Shown: positions 63,877-64,000 of the stretch, one piece after another
How the letters are laid out: every line of letters starts with the position of its first letter
Numbering within the stretch: position 1 is the first letter of the stretch
From: JBBIII01 sp037446575
GTDB taxonomy: Bacteria > Bacteroidota > Ignavibacteria > UBA10030
Reading direction: 5' to 3'
NCBI GenBank assembly: GCA_037446575.1
Contig: JBBIII010000003.1
Span: 92,676-156,675 of the forward strand
Length of the DNA: 64,000 nucleotides
Made by a program: the position numbers and the translations under genes
The notes under the pieces: generated by a model
Databases searched by the model: none
What the model saw: only the letters and a program-made list of their open reading frames with translations
What the model was told of the DNA's origin: nothing

Positions 63877-63883
63877 CAAAAAA

Positions 63884-63908
63884 GGACATCAAAATGATGT
63901 CCTTTTTT
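63884..63908 (+). terminator. Intrinsic terminator after tRNA-Arg
   Basis: GGACATC, loop AAAAT, GATGTCC, then six T, directly after the tRNA. Confidence 0.93.
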
Positions 63909-64000
63909 GTTAATATTTTGCAAATAATCAGTGTTCTGTAATTACCAATTATTTATTATTTAAAAACAACTCCTTTATTTAATCAGAAGTTGCGCTGTAT

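Noticed and set aside
63659..63892. Open frame of 77 codons antisense to tRNA-Arg (VEPLTYSSVGCRSIQLSYG)
   Set aside because: Translation of a tRNA on its opposite strand is a familiar false protein; the cloverleaf explains the DNA.
1..64000. Search for prophage, insertion sequences, CRISPR arrays, toxin-antitoxin or restriction loci
   Set aside because: None seen; the HNH protein is stand-alone, with no methylase or phage genes near it.

Overview
The window is a chromosomal segment of an AT-rich, Gram-negative-type bacterium. Gene content and protein style suggest the Ignavibacteria/Chlorobi side of the Bacteroidetes group. This is inference from the set of C-terminally extended ScpB, CTC-type L25, pyruvoyl arginine decarboxylase, PilVWX-like cassettes ending in an RILxWY motif, and TatA-type Tat; there is no rRNA gene to settle it. 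Start codons are ATG, TTG and GTG, often with purine-rich Shine-Dalgarno (SD) sequences. Several promoters read as TTGnnn-17 bp-TATATT (sigma70-like), not as the Bacteroidetes TTTG/TAnnTTTG type. No prophage, insertion sequence, CRISPR array or rRNA operon was seen.

Layout. 205-29596 (minus strand) is a long, tightly packed run of housekeeping genes: MBL hydrolase, gamma carbonic anhydrase, DUF3108 protein, CtpA protease, lysS, malQ, rluB, scpB, scpA, trpS, a PL10 pectate lyase, an HNH nuclease, aroC, htrA, recO, mtnA, a PfkB kinase, a NUDIX protein, a TrmH methyltransferase, comEC, an alkaline-phosphatase-fold metalloenzyme, dtd, prmC, a basic-tailed protein, an MFS transporter, a receiver protein and an amidohydrolase. 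29769-33227 (plus) holds tRNA-Gln(CTG), tRNA-Glu(CTC) and a large GH38 alpha-mannosidase. 33237-36782 (minus) holds bioY, a DUF362 protein, a membrane polyferredoxin and a receiver protein.

36879-42378 (plus) starts at a very good promoter whose transcript would begin with a hairpin, then tRNA-Gln(TTG), prs, rplY, pth, rpsF, rpsR and rplI. Between the rplI terminator and the DHH phosphoesterase lies a deletion scar: a piece of korA joined to the last 140 codons of korB, with korB's own terminator still in place.

42451-47564 (minus) contains two successive three-gene cassettes of pilin-like proteins (PilV-, PilW- and PilX-like). They are diverged copies of each other and are the best candidate here for a poorly described surface or secretion system. 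47783-57262 (minus) is metabolic: NUDIX, ndk, sucD, gatA, tatA, purQ/purS, pssA/psd, lipA, lipB and lpdA. 57497-59741 (plus) has smpB, tyrS and pyruvoyl arginine decarboxylase. 59784-63409 (minus) has rsmI, an AI-2E transporter, dut and pdxB. The window ends with tRNA-Arg(ACG) and its terminator.

Functional groupings: lipA/lipB/lpdA supply lipoylated dehydrogenases and their E3; pssA/psd make phosphatidylethanolamine; scpA/scpB serve chromosome condensation; rpsF/rpsR/rplI/rplY/pth/prmC/smpB/rluB/rsmI and the synthetases serve translation. All assignments rest on reading motifs by eye; no database search was possible.
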